In this document: one piece after another, positions 35,176 to 50,720 of the stretch | Layout: every line of letters begins with the position of its first letter | Position numbering within the stretch: the first letter of the stretch is position 1 | NCBI RefSeq assembly: GCF_021917145.1 | Contig: NC_061061.1 | Span: forward strand, 1-64,000 | Direction of reading: 5' to 3' | Source: Hypomesus transpacificus | Taxonomy: Eukaryota > Chordata > Actinopteri > Osmeriformes > Osmeridae | DNA length: 64,000 bases | Made by a program: the position numbers and the translations under genes | The notes under the pieces: generated by a model | The model's database searches: none | Told to the model about the DNA's origin: nothing | What the model saw: only the letters and a program-made list of their open reading frames with translations

Positions 35176-35557
35176 TAGCCTGGCTGCCAGCCAAACTTCT
35201 CCCCGCCTCCAAAAAAATTTGGTCGGGAAGTTGGGTCTGAAGGGTCTCGTATTGGGGACAACTACAGAAAACCAGAATCAGGACTGACCAAGGAAATTGC
35301 CAGGGCGGGCTTTATACGATGATGGACAGATGATCAACAGTAACGTAATCAACAACGTCACGAAAGAGCGCTTGGGTTGAATTCGTTATCAACAAACAAC
35401 ATATTACGTTGCTCTGATTGGTTGTAGGTATATCCAATTGAGCGAAGAGGCATTTGTTTTACGAGTTCGGTTGAAACACGCCCCGTAGTCACAGCCCAAC
35501 GGAGAGTTTTCAGACTCATATTCTGACTAGAATTATGATTATGACAACGTCAGGCTA
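35176..35557 (+). mobile_element. TAGCCTG element, copy A (382 bp)
   Basis: Ends are TAGCCTGGCTG and, inverted, TAGCCTGACGTTG. It is flanked by an exact 9-bp duplication ACCCTGCCC (35167-35175 and 35558-35566). The internal sequence (for example AACATATTACGTTGCTCTGA, TTGGTCGGGAAGTTGGGTCT) is shared with 60832-61199. Non-coding and non-autonomous. Confidence 0.85.
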
Positions 35558-35764
35558 ACCCTGCCCCTGACACAGGGTATATGTTGACTGCTGATATGTG
35601 ATCTGCTGGGGGCTATTCGTCGTAGCGTTTAGCGAGCTAATTTTCAGGCTAAGATAAAACACGCCCCTCTTTTTGCTTCGTGGAAGCAACTTTCGATAAA
35701 CCACCATAGTAACATATCAATTAGCACTAGTGCAGGTTAAGCTTGCCACACCCCCGGAAAATAA

Positions 35765-35990
35765 TTGGCAGCTCCCTTTTTGAGAGACCCAGCTGACCAA
35801 GGAGATATTCTAGTTCGATTAGCTTTCCATACCAATAGAGTTCTTCGCGATCGCCAAGATCCTTTATTTCACACGGATGAGTTCTTATTTGAGCGATATC
35901 GATTCAGCCGACGAGGACCCATTTGCAAGACCTTTTCGGGCCGTAGCCTACATTGCAAATATCACACGCCGCATAAAGTTTTAAGGTTAT
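35765..35990 (+). pseudogene. HARBI1-like transposase N-terminal relic
   Basis: An open frame of 79 codons with FLFERYRFSRRGP, as at the start of Harbinger nucleases. It stops before any catalytic region, so it is a remnant. Confidence 0.55.
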
Positions 35991-36368
35991 GCTGCTGTAT
36001 GTGAATATGTAACGCTATGTTTTAAGACATTTCTTATCTGTTGTGCCTGTGCTTTTTATGTTTCACTGTGGGAGAGTGGGAAACGTCATATCGATTCCTT
36101 TTTATGTCTTGACGTGAAGAAATGGACAATAAAGCTACTTGAAACTTTTACTGTGCTTCAGACTCTCTGCATAGCCTTGAGGTTTTTCGCGTCAGGTAGG
36201 CTACATTTTTATACAGTATAAGCGATGCAGAAAACATTGGCAAAGCCACAGCATGCGTTGCTGTAAGAAAAGCTTATGAATCAATTCATCATATTCCCTG
36301 GCCATGTCCCAGTCAATGAAATCAAAGAGGGATTTCCACATAGGCCTACATGCATATACACATATATA

Positions 36369-37939
36369 GGGTGATATCAGGTAAAATGGGTAATTTAAGG
36401 TTTGGGGGTCCCAGCCCTGACAAGTAACAGGGGATTTGATTGCTTTATGGTTGCTATGGTGGGCAGGCCAATAATTCAAACAAGCCTGCACCAGAAAGCT
36501 GCATGGTAAGTAGCCTGGCATACCAAATCTAACTAAACTATTATAAGGATGATAAATTTATTTTTTTTAAACACGCGCATAAAAAACTATGCATAATATC
36601 TGTCTTGATGGCATCAATCACAAATAATGTTGTTAGTTTGGTATATGAACATATTTTTTGAAAAAGTGATGTTTTTCTTGGTGGTCCAATTTACCTTAAC
36701 CCACTGAGGTAAAATGGGCAACATGGTTTCAGATTAAATGGGCTATCATCTGTGTCACTCACAAACACACATACACATGTGTTGGAGTGTATGTGAGCGT
36801 GTGTGTGAGGGTGTGTGTGTGTGTCACACCATGACCTCCCCAACAGTAATAATGGTAGTGGATATTTTATGTACAGTGAGTATGGCAAACGAGAAGGAAG
36901 CGAGAGGAGAAGACACAGGGAGAAGGAAGAGAGAGAAAAGAGAGTAGCAAGGACCAGAGAGGAAAGGATACAAAGATAAAACAGGGATGGAAAGGAAGGC
37001 CAAACAATTACAATCTGTGGAAAGAGGAGAGGATGAAGGGGGTCTTAGATGAATACATGGAGGGAGAGAAGAAAGGAATTACAGTGAGTGTGCACCTCTT
37101 ATCAAGAGCATGGGGTGTGCCGCAATCCACATTGCAAAGACGCATCAGTGGAAAGGTAACTGGCAGTGAACATGTGTCAGGGCGGAAGCCCTACCTTCCT
37201 TAGGAGGTAGAAAGGGAGCTTGCTGCCACCCTCAAGACATTGGCGCAGAGGGGGTTTTCCTACACAAAACGTGATGTCCAGCAAGTGGCCTTTGATTTTG
37301 CAGCCAAGAACAACATATCTGGTTTCTCCAAGACAGCAGGGAGGGCCGGATATTACTGGTTTAAGATCTTTCTAAAGCGCAACCCCGAGCTTGGGATGCG
37401 CAAGCCAGAGGTCCTGTCTGCAGCACGGGCTGCTGGACTCAACAAAGAGGTGGTTAGCCAGTGGTTTAACCAGTATGAGAGCCTTTTGGTCAAGCTGGGT
37501 ATTGAGGGCACACCGTCACATAGGCTATATATGGAACTGTGACGAGTCTGGGCTTCAGGACATTTTTTTTTATTATGGCACATATGAATATGTTTGTTTA
37601 ATGCAGTTTAAATGTTATGTGGCTGTATAAGCAACTGTGTTTTAAAATTTAAATTGATGATAAATTACTATTTCCCTTTGCAATTTCACTGGCCCATTTT
37701 ACCTGAACAGCTGGTCCATTTTACCTGAAACTGCTTGTGCCAAAAAAGTTGGCACAGCTGATGTTTCAAGAACTGTAGGGCCTAAATAATTATATTTTAT
37801 TAGGCCTACATCATTTCAACAAAAAGGATCAAAAACAGTCATTAGTTATCATAAAAACACGTGGAAAAGGCATATATGGTAAAGTATTATTGTCCCAAAC
37901 GATTTACCAAAAAGTGGCCCATTTTACCTGATATCACCC
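36369..37939 (+). mobile_element. pogo/Tigger-type transposon, nested
   Basis: Inverted ends GGGTGATATCAGGTAAAATG (left) and the same to about 20 nt with few changes at the right, flanked by TA (36367-36368 and 37940-37941). The interior encodes part of a CENP-B-like DNA-binding region. It is inserted inside the Harbinger relic. Confidence 0.78.
37090..37542 (+). pseudogene. CENP-B/Jerky-type DNA-binding domain relic
   Basis: The plus strand reads RAWGVPQSTLQRRISGKVTG, then an in-frame stop, then ELAATLKTLAQRGFSYTKRD and GYYWFKIFLKRNPELGMRKP. This is the pattern of pogo/Tigger and Jerky proteins (psq-type HTH followed by the Tc5-type HTH). The DDE catalytic part is missing, so this is not a functional gene. 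Confidence 0.7.
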
Positions 37940-38810
37940 TAGTACATGCGCTTTCAGTAGGCCTACATATATCCTCATAAGTGTCTATGAATTCGTATCA
38001 ATTAGATACTCGGTCTTGTTTTTATACTTATTCTGAAAGAGTTGATATCATAATTTTCGCTAGCAAGATCTCATTCGATGATTAATTTCCATTAAGCCTA
38101 CTGCCAGCAGGCACATTTAAAGAAATGTGATCTGATTGATCGGGGTAATAAGGCACTAAAGATGAGCCTATACATTTTACCAAAATACGTATTTCGTTTA
38201 TCGCCAAGCTGCCTGTCTTGCTCTGGCAGCAGTGGCGGTGTTTGACTTAGCCATAATAATATGCTTATTGTCTTCGTAAAGATTCATTATAATAGTTTGC
38301 TCAGATGGCGAGAATATCACCGCTCTCTCTTTCGTCTTTTCCGCCATCATACCGTTAGAAAATCACGGTTTTGGTGATCGACCTTTCCTGCCTTCTGAAG
38401 TAGGACGTGCTCGTGCACTTGCCCTGATAAGTTTAGCCTGATTGAAATTAACCACATGATTTGGATGCGGATCAGCCGTCGACGAACCGATATTTGCGGT
38501 TCTCAGTTAGCTCGCTAATGTTAACGGGCTAAAGGGACAATTGATTAACTTAGCTTCAACCCTTACGACGAACGGGCCCCTGATCTGTGATATTTCAAAG
38601 GTTCGAACATTTGAGCTTGCACACCAACGAACAAGTGTTGGTGTATCGGAAATTCCTGTAAGTTTTCACTTAATAGAAAATAACGGCTCATACCCAACAT
38701 AAACATTATTTTACATTCTTACTTTTGTTTGTACCCATATTTGTCTTTGTCAAACGCCCTGTTTTCGTCTTGACGGAAAACCCCAACAAAGGACACGAGG
38801 GGGGGTCGGA

Positions 38811-38900
38811 TGACGTCAGCGCTATGGCAACACGCGTGAACGCGCTTGCAGGCGCTTTTACGATTGGTCGATGTGATTCTAAGCTGGTGTGTGATTGGTC
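38811..38900 (+). promoter_or_regulatory. pnrc2: pnrc2 promoter elements
   Basis: A perfect cAMP-response element TGACGTCA (38811-38818) is followed by GCTATGGCAAC, an RFX-like half site. Two inverted CCAAT boxes (ATTGG at 38873-38877 and 38894-38898) follow in a CpG-rich stretch, ending some 40-130 nt before the inferred pnrc2 first exon. The arrangement is typical of a TATA-less housekeeping promoter. The motifs are seen; the function is inferred. Confidence 0.6.
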
Positions 38901-38934
38901 AGAAGTGAGATAGTCGAGCTACATTTGCCCAAGT

Positions 38935-39107
38935 CAGGATCCATTTTGTTGCCATTCAGAGTCGGAGAGGAGAGACAGACCATCGCACCATTAAAATAGT
39001 GGTTTCACGAATTGGTGGAAATAACGTTCTACCATCACACATACTTTAAACGTCAACCTGACACATATCTGACAAAGGGCTTTCACCATCCAAGCCAGAG
39101 GAAGTCG
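38935..39107 (+). other. pnrc2: pnrc2 5' non-coding exon 1
   Basis: Starts near CCATTTTGTTGCC and ends AAGTCG before a GTAAGA donor at 39108. It contains no ATG-led long frame. The left limit (transcription start) is inferred. Confidence 0.55.
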
Positions 39108-39736
39108 GTAAGAAAGATGCCTGGAAGTTAGCAGCAGCTAATGTTGCTAGCATTGCAACAAAGCTAAGCTTGTTGTTTTCAGACTGACTGGCGTCGCCAT
39201 GTTAGAGGTTTTCTTTGTTTTGGTTCTGTGCCAGAGACGGAAAATTGACATACTTCCGTTTTTCATATTACTACTGTTAGATTAGACTAATTATAAGGAC
39301 ACTAAAGTAGTACTTTTTGTCAAATTAAGTCATATTTACGTTGTAAACTTGGGATTGGAGCTAGCCGTTGGTGTAATTGCTTCTGCTGTCAAACGAACAA
39401 AAGCTTTAGTCGATTTACAGAATGGGTCCTCTTCGTCGACGATAATGATTGTTTAAATAATACCGTACTTGACGTACTTAGTATGTTTTATAACTGTTAT
39501 TATATAGTTTACTATTTGGTTTATACTATATAATCAACACCTTCCCATCAATTTACACGGATTTGTGCCATTTGGTGTTATTGTGCTGACGCAGTAAAAT
39601 AACCCGAGGCTTTACATTATTGTACTCCTAGTTGTCTTGAATATAGGACTCTTAAATAGATAATGAAGAAGTAGGCAAAATGCCAGAACAGTTTTGAAAT
39701 ATTTATGAATTGCGGATTGTGTTAATTTTCTTTCAG

Positions 39737-39958
39737 ATATTCGTCTTCTCGGAGCACCGTGTTCCGAGGTGAATTGATGTTCAGCTCAGGAACGCGAGAA
39801 AACATCGCTGATCGGCACATGAAAACCTCAGACCTTGCTGGACACAAAAGTGCAGCGAGAAGTAGATCGAAAACTACTTTGAGGACCTGGAGCCCAATTG
39901 GAGAGGAGAAATTAAGAAAGAAAGATCTCTGCTCATTCAATTTTCTGACAACAAAGAG
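39737..39958 (+). other. pnrc2: pnrc2 5' non-coding exon 2 with an upstream ORF
   Basis: Bounded by TTTCTTTCAG and AAAGAG|GTGAGA, both strong splice sites. An ATG at 39777 opens a 61-codon frame (MFSSGTRENIADRHMKTSD...) that crosses the junction and stops at TGA 40188-40190 in exon 3, 18 nt before the pnrc2 ATG. Whether it is translated is unknown. Confidence 0.6.
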
Positions 39959-40208
39959 GTGAGACGAAGCCGTTGGCTGGTGGGGGAGGGGCGGTGGTTA
40001 GCCAGTCTGTCTGGTAGGCCATTTTGCAGTATCTCTGACGCACGTATCCACACAGACTTCATAACATCAAGAACAACAATAAATGAGATTTAAGATACAA
40101 TCCTATTAAGTTATTACATGTTTTTTTTCTTTCTTTATGTAAAGCATTCATTAAATGAGTAAATTCAGCTCCTGTTCTCCCCCCAGGTGACAGTAGAGTG
40201 CTAGCAGT

Positions 40209-40661
40209 ATGGGAGGAGGAGAGAGGTACAACATTCCTGTGTCCCACCCCGAGCGCCCCCTGCCCAAGAAAACCCACCATCTGGGCCGCGGCAAGCAGAA
40301 AGGCCGCGATGCGACCGTTGTGTCCGCGGTGGCGTTAGCCGGGTTCCACCAGGCCCTCCGCAGGGCCGACAAGGCCCCGCTCTGCCCCTGGGCTGCCCAG
40401 GCGCGGCAGGCCGCGTCCCCCGACAAGAGCTCTTCAGTCCGCTTCACCACCAGCTACCATCACAGCTGGGAGGGTGCTGTGCCCCACCTGAGCATGCTGC
40501 TGGGGGCACAGGGCGGGGTGAGCTACGCGGGGGCCAAGTTCAGCGAGCCACCCTCCCCCAGCGTGCTGCCCAAGCCCCCCCACCACTGGACGACCCGGCC
40601 CGGGGACCACCGCGAGATGATGGCCTTCCAGTTGAAGAGTCTCCTCAAGGTCCAGGCCTGA
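40209..40661 (+). CDS. pnrc2: Proline-rich nuclear receptor coactivator 2
   Basis: PNRC2 is a small adaptor (150 aa here) that bridges UPF1 and the decapping factor DCP1A in mRNA decay. It also binds nuclear receptors. The start [10 protein letters not shown] is the family signature and the ATG is 22 nt after the CCCCAG acceptor (exon begins 40187). Near the C-terminus are [19 protein letters not shown], the proline-rich motif used for receptor and DCP1A binding, then [17 protein letters not shown] and LKSLLKVQ, an LxxLL nuclear-receptor box. The middle is basic and low-complexity and diverges from mammals. The CDS lies in one exon. The gene is convergent with srsf10 and divergent from cnr2. 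Zebrafish pnrc2 is needed for rapid decay of oscillating segmentation-clock transcripts. Confidence 0.95.
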   Translation: MGGGERYNIPVSHPERPLPKKTHHLGRGKQKGRDATVVSAVALAGFHQALRRADKAPLCPWAAQARQAASPDKSSSVRFTTSYHHSWEGAVPHLSMLLGAQGGVSYAGAKFSEPPSPSVLPKPPHHWTTRPGDHREMMAFQLKSLLKVQA

Positions 40662-43140
40662 CCCCACTCCCCCACCCCCACCCTGGACCACGGCCTCCCA
40701 GGGCTCGCCCGCCTGCAACGCTGCAGCGCTGTAATACACATACCTGTTTAGACGAGGCGCCACCTAGAGGTGGGAGGTCAGGCATGGTGGGCCTTCATGG
40801 CCAGTGTTCGTCACCCGATGGTTTATGTAGGATTTTAAACAAGTCTACAGATATTACAGTGCTGCAGCCTTGCTGGTGGGTGCTCTCACTGGAGCCGGTT
40901 TCTGTAACTAACAATGAACTGGATATCCTCTTGAGCTTTCTCTTGTTTAGTTCTTTATTTGGTGGCTGTTGCAGTCGTGAGCCTTTCCTCCTCGTGGTGG
41001 AAGACTCCTCCCTGTGGTGGAAGACTCCTCCTCGTGGTGGAAGACTCCTCCTCGTGGTGGAAGACTCCTCCCCGTGGTGGAAGACTCCTCCTCGTGGTGG
41101 AAGACTCCTCCTCGTGGTGGAAGACTCCTCCCCGTGGTGGAAGACTCCTCCCCGTGGTGGAAGACTCCTCCCCGTGGTGGAAGACTCCTCCCCGTGGTGG
41201 AAGACTCCTCCCCGTGGTGGAAGACTCCTCCCCGTGGTGGAAGACTCCTCCTCGTGGTGGAAGACTCCTCCTCGTGGTGGAAGACTCCTTATGGTAGTTG
41301 TAATCTCTTGAGGTCCGTTTCTCTGGACAGGTATTGATGAACAGTTCATAGGAGAAGACTAAGGTGCTAAAACCCCACATTTTGTTGAATTTTAAATTCT
41401 GACTGGTCTTTTTAATTTCCCATTCCCTGTTTCCCTGTGTGTTTTGGGTGGTACAAGCCACGGACTGTTCTGCAGGGAAGCCTGCTCTACTGGAGGTGGC
41501 TATAGTGGGAGTGTGGAGTTTCCCCTCAACCTGAAGTGTAATATGAGACATGGCACGCAGGCTCTGGACTGACACTCCTGTACTTTTTTATAGCGCTGCG
41601 CGCACTGCACTATAGGAGTGTCCATGTCAGGGGCCCCAAGCTCAGTCGTGGCATTATTCTGAGATTCTGTTTAGCGTCGTAGTGTAAAAGAAGGTGATAA
41701 CTGTGGGTCCGTTGTGTGTCTTAACCAAAGCAATGTTTTTAGCTGTACTGTTGGACCTGGTCCCCAGGGCCACATCCTCCACGGCCCCCACAGCGGGGTG
41801 ACCAGCAGGGTGTCCTCCAGCCACGTCTCTGGCACCCCCCGCAGGGTGAGCGGGAGGGCCGTCCCACTGGGGCCCCAGGACTGTTATGCTTCTGGAGCTC
41901 CAGCTGGGGTGGCCTGCCTGCGGGGGGGGTTAGGGTGGAGGGTGGGATTAGAGGGGGAGGGGGGTGGGTGGGGTCGGGCATGGTGTGGCCCAGGCGGACG
42001 CAGGGTCGATCCGGAGGTGTTTACATTTAGAAGCAGGTCTCAGAATGTGGCCGCACTGCCTCTTGCACTGCAGTCAGATCTGTGTTCATGTGTTACTGGC
42101 CAACATGCATTCCTGTCAGACGTGCGTTATTGACTATCTCCCGGTGGACTGTGGCGGCACGGCGGTGTCTTGTTCCTCTCCTGTAGAATGCAAACTGTAA
42201 CGGCCAGTTTAGGGATGACTAAACAAGCGTTGAGAGCTTGCAGATATGTTAAGAGCCATGTAAATAAGGAAATGTATAAGAATACTTGTAGCATATGTAC
42301 ATTTTGCAGGGCAATTTTAAACCTGCTTGATAAAGTATTTTTAGTAATACACTGAATGTATAAGTCATGCTAAGGACTTGACTTGACTTCAAATGCTGAA
42401 GATTATTTTTGTAAAAAAAAAACATGAAAACGACCTGCCTCCGGCATGTCAATACCCCAGCACTGTGTCCTGCTGCCAGTGATCTTGCACATCATGTTGT
42501 TATTGTTTTGTATCATGCACAGTGTAGGGTATATGATGCTGCTGTGCACAAAGAAAAACTCACATTTCCATTACTTAAGGAGACTTTGATATGTATGAAT
42601 TGTTCCTTTATTTCTGAATGCTCTTATAACTTGAAAGCTTTTTTTGTTTTCATTGTCTTAACCTTATTGTGCCTGCCATGGATTCCAAAATTGAAAAGTG
42701 AAGTTATTGAACTGTAACAAGTAGATTTTGTGTTTTGGTAGGTACAGTCTAGACAGTTCTACAATGATGATACATTCATGTCTGGTTGTGCAGCCAGCCT
42801 GATGTGTGTGCCCTCCCCGCTGGGCAGACGCATCACGTTGGCTGGTACGGAGATATTTACCACCAGTTCCTGCTTTTATTTTGTGTTTAAAAAAAAAAAA
42901 AATGTTTTATTTTGTTACAATTAACGATTCATACATGTATAAGTCTCTTTGAAAGAAAAAAAATTGTGAACTCCTGAAGTTTAGCAAATTGGCTGTTAAT
43001 TAATCCCACTTGTTCACGTCACCTGTTATGAAATGCCCAATGACAAGTTTATTCAATTTGGAAAAAGAGAAAAATACGTTTTTAATTGGTAAAGACTAAA
43101 GTATAAACCAAAAAAAATAAATCCCTTCCCTCCCCCTAAT
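40662..43140 (+). other. pnrc2: pnrc2 3' untranslated region (inferred)
   Basis: AU-rich sequence downstream of the stop contains a 20-bp minisatellite near its start. Internal A runs occur near 42411 and 42887, and AATAAA occurs at 43116-43121. Which polyadenylation site is used cannot be told, so the right limit is a guess. Confidence 0.4.
40985..41290. repeat. 20-bp minisatellite in the pnrc2 3'UTR
   Basis: About 15 uniform copies of GAAGACTCCTCCTCGTGGTG with C/T variants at one or two positions. If transcribed, it puts a highly repetitive tract in the mRNA. Open frames on both strands are artefacts. Confidence 0.93.
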
Positions 43141-43555
43141 TATTGTCTCTTTACTGACCATCTCTCTCAACACCACATCTAGATCTTGACCACATGGACT
43201 CATGTAGTCCATAATACCTTGCAGAACTGGTGATTTAGTCAATGCACATTTATCGAGTCCTGCCACAGAAGATCCGAGAAGTTGTCTTGTGATTCATGTA
43301 CCAACAACCAGACGCAGATAATCCCTACATACCACACTTTTAATTGGGTCATTGGTCGACCGCCTTCTCAGTGTTGCCAGATGCACGATAATTATGGACA
43401 AGACACATTAAAGCTTAGCTGCTAGCTGATTGCTGTTTAGCTGATTGGTTGGTTTTAGAGTGAAGCTGCGGAGCCAAGACGCAACACGGCTAACAGCACT
43501 CACTGAAACAACGAAGGTGGAGACTTGAGATAAAAACGTACAAATAAATCTATTG

Positions 43556-44022
43556 TGTCTACACAACACTGTTTAACAGATTGACTAGATATATTTTAAA
43601 ATTATTACGTAAATTGTAATCCATTTTTGATGTCGAAGCAAACAGGATTGCCTTAAGTGGGTACGTTAGCACTACAGCTTAGCAAACAAACTATCGTGAT
43701 TCAACTCAGCTTCAGTAAGCTCTAACTATCTTGCTGAAAAATAGATCTGGACAAACATGCATCTTAAATTGTAGATTTACATGACAACACGGGTTATTTA
43801 TTTGAATGAAACACAGTCAGGAACATAAAATAACATTAGGCTCATAGCCAATAAAATAAGATAAATCACACATTCTACCCTCTTGCGTTAGCAAGCTAAA
43901 CTAGTTTACATGCCTACAGTCTAGTTGTTTTTTGCTATCTAGCTGTTCTTGCATTCCTTGCAAATCAGCGTTAATAAAAAGCAGATGAGCTAGAGTCTAG
44001 CTAACATTGACTAGACGGGCAT
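43556..44022 (-). mobile_element. inverted partial copy of the Kolobok-associated sequence
   Basis: The complement closely matches about 9505-9965 inside the Kolobok element (for example AGCTTACTGAAGCTGAGTTG, ATGCATGTTTGTCCAGATCT, AAGGAATGCAAGAACAGCTA). Both element ends are missing. Confidence 0.8.
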
Positions 44023-44636
44023 GGATGTGCATCTCACTGAGGACGATGTGATACACATCTCGATGCGCTGCCAACGATCCGATACATTAAAGATACATAA
44101 AAGCAACCACTAATGCCATACGATTCACCCCTATTGCGATGCAGTGCGATTCGACGCGATACGATTCAATGAGATGCGATGCAAAGGAAATGATGATATG
44201 GAATTTAATAAGGTAGGCTATTATGATTTGTTTATTTGACAGACTGCAAATCATCAATTAACTAAACAAGTGAAAGTTCTATTAGTTTTATTTGTATTAG
44301 TTTTATTTAACATATTAAACAAAGTCTCTGACAATAGATAAAATAACATCAGGCCTGGACCTTGCCTTAAACCAGTCCTTCTTTCCTGTTCTATGGGTTC
44401 TCTGAATGTAAAAATGGGTAAACTATTACTGGCAGTCACAAGCTGCTGTAAACACTGTCATAACGCCACACACTAAATTGAACTCATGCGTCCTTTAAGG
44501 ACCTACTTTTTTCAATGACTCAGCTATCTTTCGTCTTTGTCTACACAACAGGGATTTGTTTCTCGGAGAATAGCTTCCTACCGGTGAGGCTAGCCACTGA
44601 CTGTAGCCGTAGCTGAATCCGAGGGGGAGGCAGACG

Positions 44637-45177
44637 TAGGGTTGCCAACTGCCCCGAATTGTCCGGGACATCCCGAATTATGGGTGATTTAGATTTGTCC
44701 CTTCAGGGACAGCTCCAGTCCCGTATTCCAATCACACAGGGGCGTGTCCAGACATTTTTGATAGGGGTGGCACAAGGGGTGGCCCGCCTCTGACTGGGCA
44801 TATAGCCAATCATATTTTAAGATATTGGGGTGGCCAATAAGATTTCAGGAGTGGCCCGTGCCACCCTAGGCCACTCCCTGAACACGCCACTGCAATCACA
44901 GCCTCACCAGAAAATAGGCTAATAGGCTACTGTAAACGCGCAAAAACTCACGCAAACGTTGCTATGGGACACGGTTGTTGCTTGTGACTATGAACAATAC
45001 ATCCAAGTGAGTAGCTATTAGTGGTTTGCCAAAATAATACTGAAATTAGTAGGTTTATGGCTAATGAAAGCTTGCTATTTCGGTTATTGTTGGTCAGCTG
45101 TTGGGGCGCGCGCGTGTGCGTTTGCGCACCTGGAAGAAAGTGTTCCTCATTTGGGGTTGAGAAAGTTGGCAACCCTA
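44637..45177. mobile_element. hAT-type element (541 bp including nested MITE)
   Basis: The ends are TAGGGTTGCCAACTGCC and, inverted, TAGGGTTGCCAACTTTC. It is flanked by an exact 8-bp duplication GGCAGACG (44629-44636 and 45178-45185). It contains another hAT-like MITE at 44737-44892. Confidence 0.85.
44737..44892. mobile_element. hAT-like MITE (156 bp), innermost of a nest
   Basis: The ends are CAGGGGCGTGTCCAG and, inverted, CAGTGGCGTGTTCAG. It is flanked by an exact 8-bp duplication CAATCACA (44729-44736 and 44893-44900). Confidence 0.85.
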
Positions 45178-45763
45178 GGCAGACGTCTCCACACGAATAC
45201 CATGTAGCCTCTTCAGGTGACTGATTATCCGTGCTGCCTGTGTACTTTATAGCGTGTAACTCTTCCTCTGCCATGATAACACTCGCCCGAACACAACAAA
45301 TGTCTAAATACTAAAAGTGTTTGCATACACATACTTCTATATAAATATATCAGATTATATCGATGCAAAGATGTTAGAAACGATGCATCGTTTTTTTGTA
45401 AAAAAAAAAAAAAAAAAGAAAAAAAAAGGGAGATGGATCTGAATTTCACCATTTGAATTTGGGCAGCCTGAATTTTGTTCCATTTGAATTTCTGGAGGTG
45501 GACTAGTTGCATTGAATTAATTGCATTTCTGAATCGATTATTTTTTCCCCCCAACTGATTTGCTTCCATATATTCAGAAGTAGATAACCATCAAGCTTGG
45601 TGAGTGTAAAGTCTTTCTAAACAGCAGCACACGTGCACAGCATCAAAAGGTTTTTTTCTTTCATTCAGATTAAGTAAATGTTTTGATCACAAATACATCT
45701 AATAAAATATATCCCATCAAGTACTCCAAAGAAAGTTTCAAAAGGCAAACTGAAATAGAATGG

Positions 45764-45769
45764 TTTATT
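45764..45769 (-). terminator. srsf10 polyadenylation signal
   Basis: AATAAA on the minus strand about 870 nt past the srsf10 stop. Sequence 45745-46635 is the inferred 3'UTR. The pnrc2 transcript converges from the other side. Confidence 0.5.
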
Positions 45770-46635
45770 GACATGAGCAAAAAGCATGTGTAATAAAACA
45801 GCATTAAAATAATAACTATGGGCACTTCAAAAAATATATATGGATTTGGATCTTGATCTTCACGTGCAGATAAACAAAAGAAAACAATTGAGTCACATGG
45901 ACTCCAGAAAGCAGACATCTTGCATTAGGGTGCAATTACAGAGCTGTTCTTTATACACATGTAACCCAACAGTCACACAATCTGCGCAGCTAAACACACG
46001 TAGCACAGACTACAAACAGAACCAAGAGGAATACAGGATGGTTACAGAATTGGTCTGAAAGGAAGTCAAATTTGCTTAAACACTTTAATTGACAAAGACC
46101 TACTGTCAACAGATCTGAAAACTACCATAAAAATAATCCAAATGACATTGATAAAAACGTTGCTGCCACTTGATCTTTAACAAAAATATTTCCACTGATA
46201 CAGGATGTTTCACCCACCGTTACATGGAAGTACAAAAAGAGTCAACAGGAGCTAACCCTAACAGGCTACTCTGGAGCTACCCACTGTCATCTCCTCGTCC
46301 TCTCTCGTCTCCCCCCTCCCTCCCTCTGTCACCCCCCGCTCCCTCCCTCCGTCACCCCCACCCCCCCCGTCTTCCCCATCTCTGCATGGGACCAATGAAC
46401 CACTATACAACACTTGACTTCATATCTTCGGTGGGGGGCGGGGTTAACATGTAAACCTAAATCTGAAGCTACCCCGTCTCCCTCCCAAACTGGCCACACA
46501 TCCCACTGCTACCATGACAACTGAGGTAGAACCAGAGAGACAGACGTGGAAGTCAGCGCTCGCTAGCTACCGTACTCAACACAGTGAACACCAACGCCTT
46601 CAGGAGACAGGAAGATGGAGGGAGGAAGTGAGGGC

Positions 46636-50628
<3,993 letters not shown>

Positions 50629-50639
50629 GGTAAATCTAA

Positions 50640-50720
50640 CCAGTAACAGTAATATAACTACACTTGCGGTAACTCCGAGCTTGTAGGCGGATGGCTCCGG
50701 GCTGTCTCGCCGCTGTGGAA
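50640..50720 (-). promoter_or_regulatory. srsf10: srsf10 5'UTR / promoter region
   Basis: CG-richer sequence directly upstream of the srsf10 ATG, with no TATA box. The start site is not determined. CTAG/GCTAGC-rich sequence lies within intron 1 (50.2-50.55 kb). Confidence 0.35.

Larger units (their letters stand above)
35608..38580 (+). mobile_element. PIF/Harbinger-type element, decayed, with nested insertion
   Basis: The imperfect inverted ends are GGGGGCTATTCGTCGTAGCG and (complement of right end) GGGGCCCGTTCGTCGTAAGG, with shared subterminal TTAGCGAGCTAA-like motifs. Near 35765 the plus strand reads MAAPFLRDPADQGDILV and later DEFLFERYRFSRRGPICK, the N-terminal pattern of Harbinger (HARBI1-like) transposases, then decays. 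A pogo-like element (36369-37939) lies inside. I did not see a clean target duplication. Confidence 0.65.
44026..45400. mobile_element. unclassified DNA-transposon-like repeat, host of nested insertions
   Basis: Left part rich in GATGCGATG/GATACGATTC motifs, right part ending near ATCGATGCAAAGATGTTAGA and ACGATGCATCG before an A-rich run. The ends are uncertain. It is interrupted at 44637-45177 by a hAT element. Confidence 0.4.
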
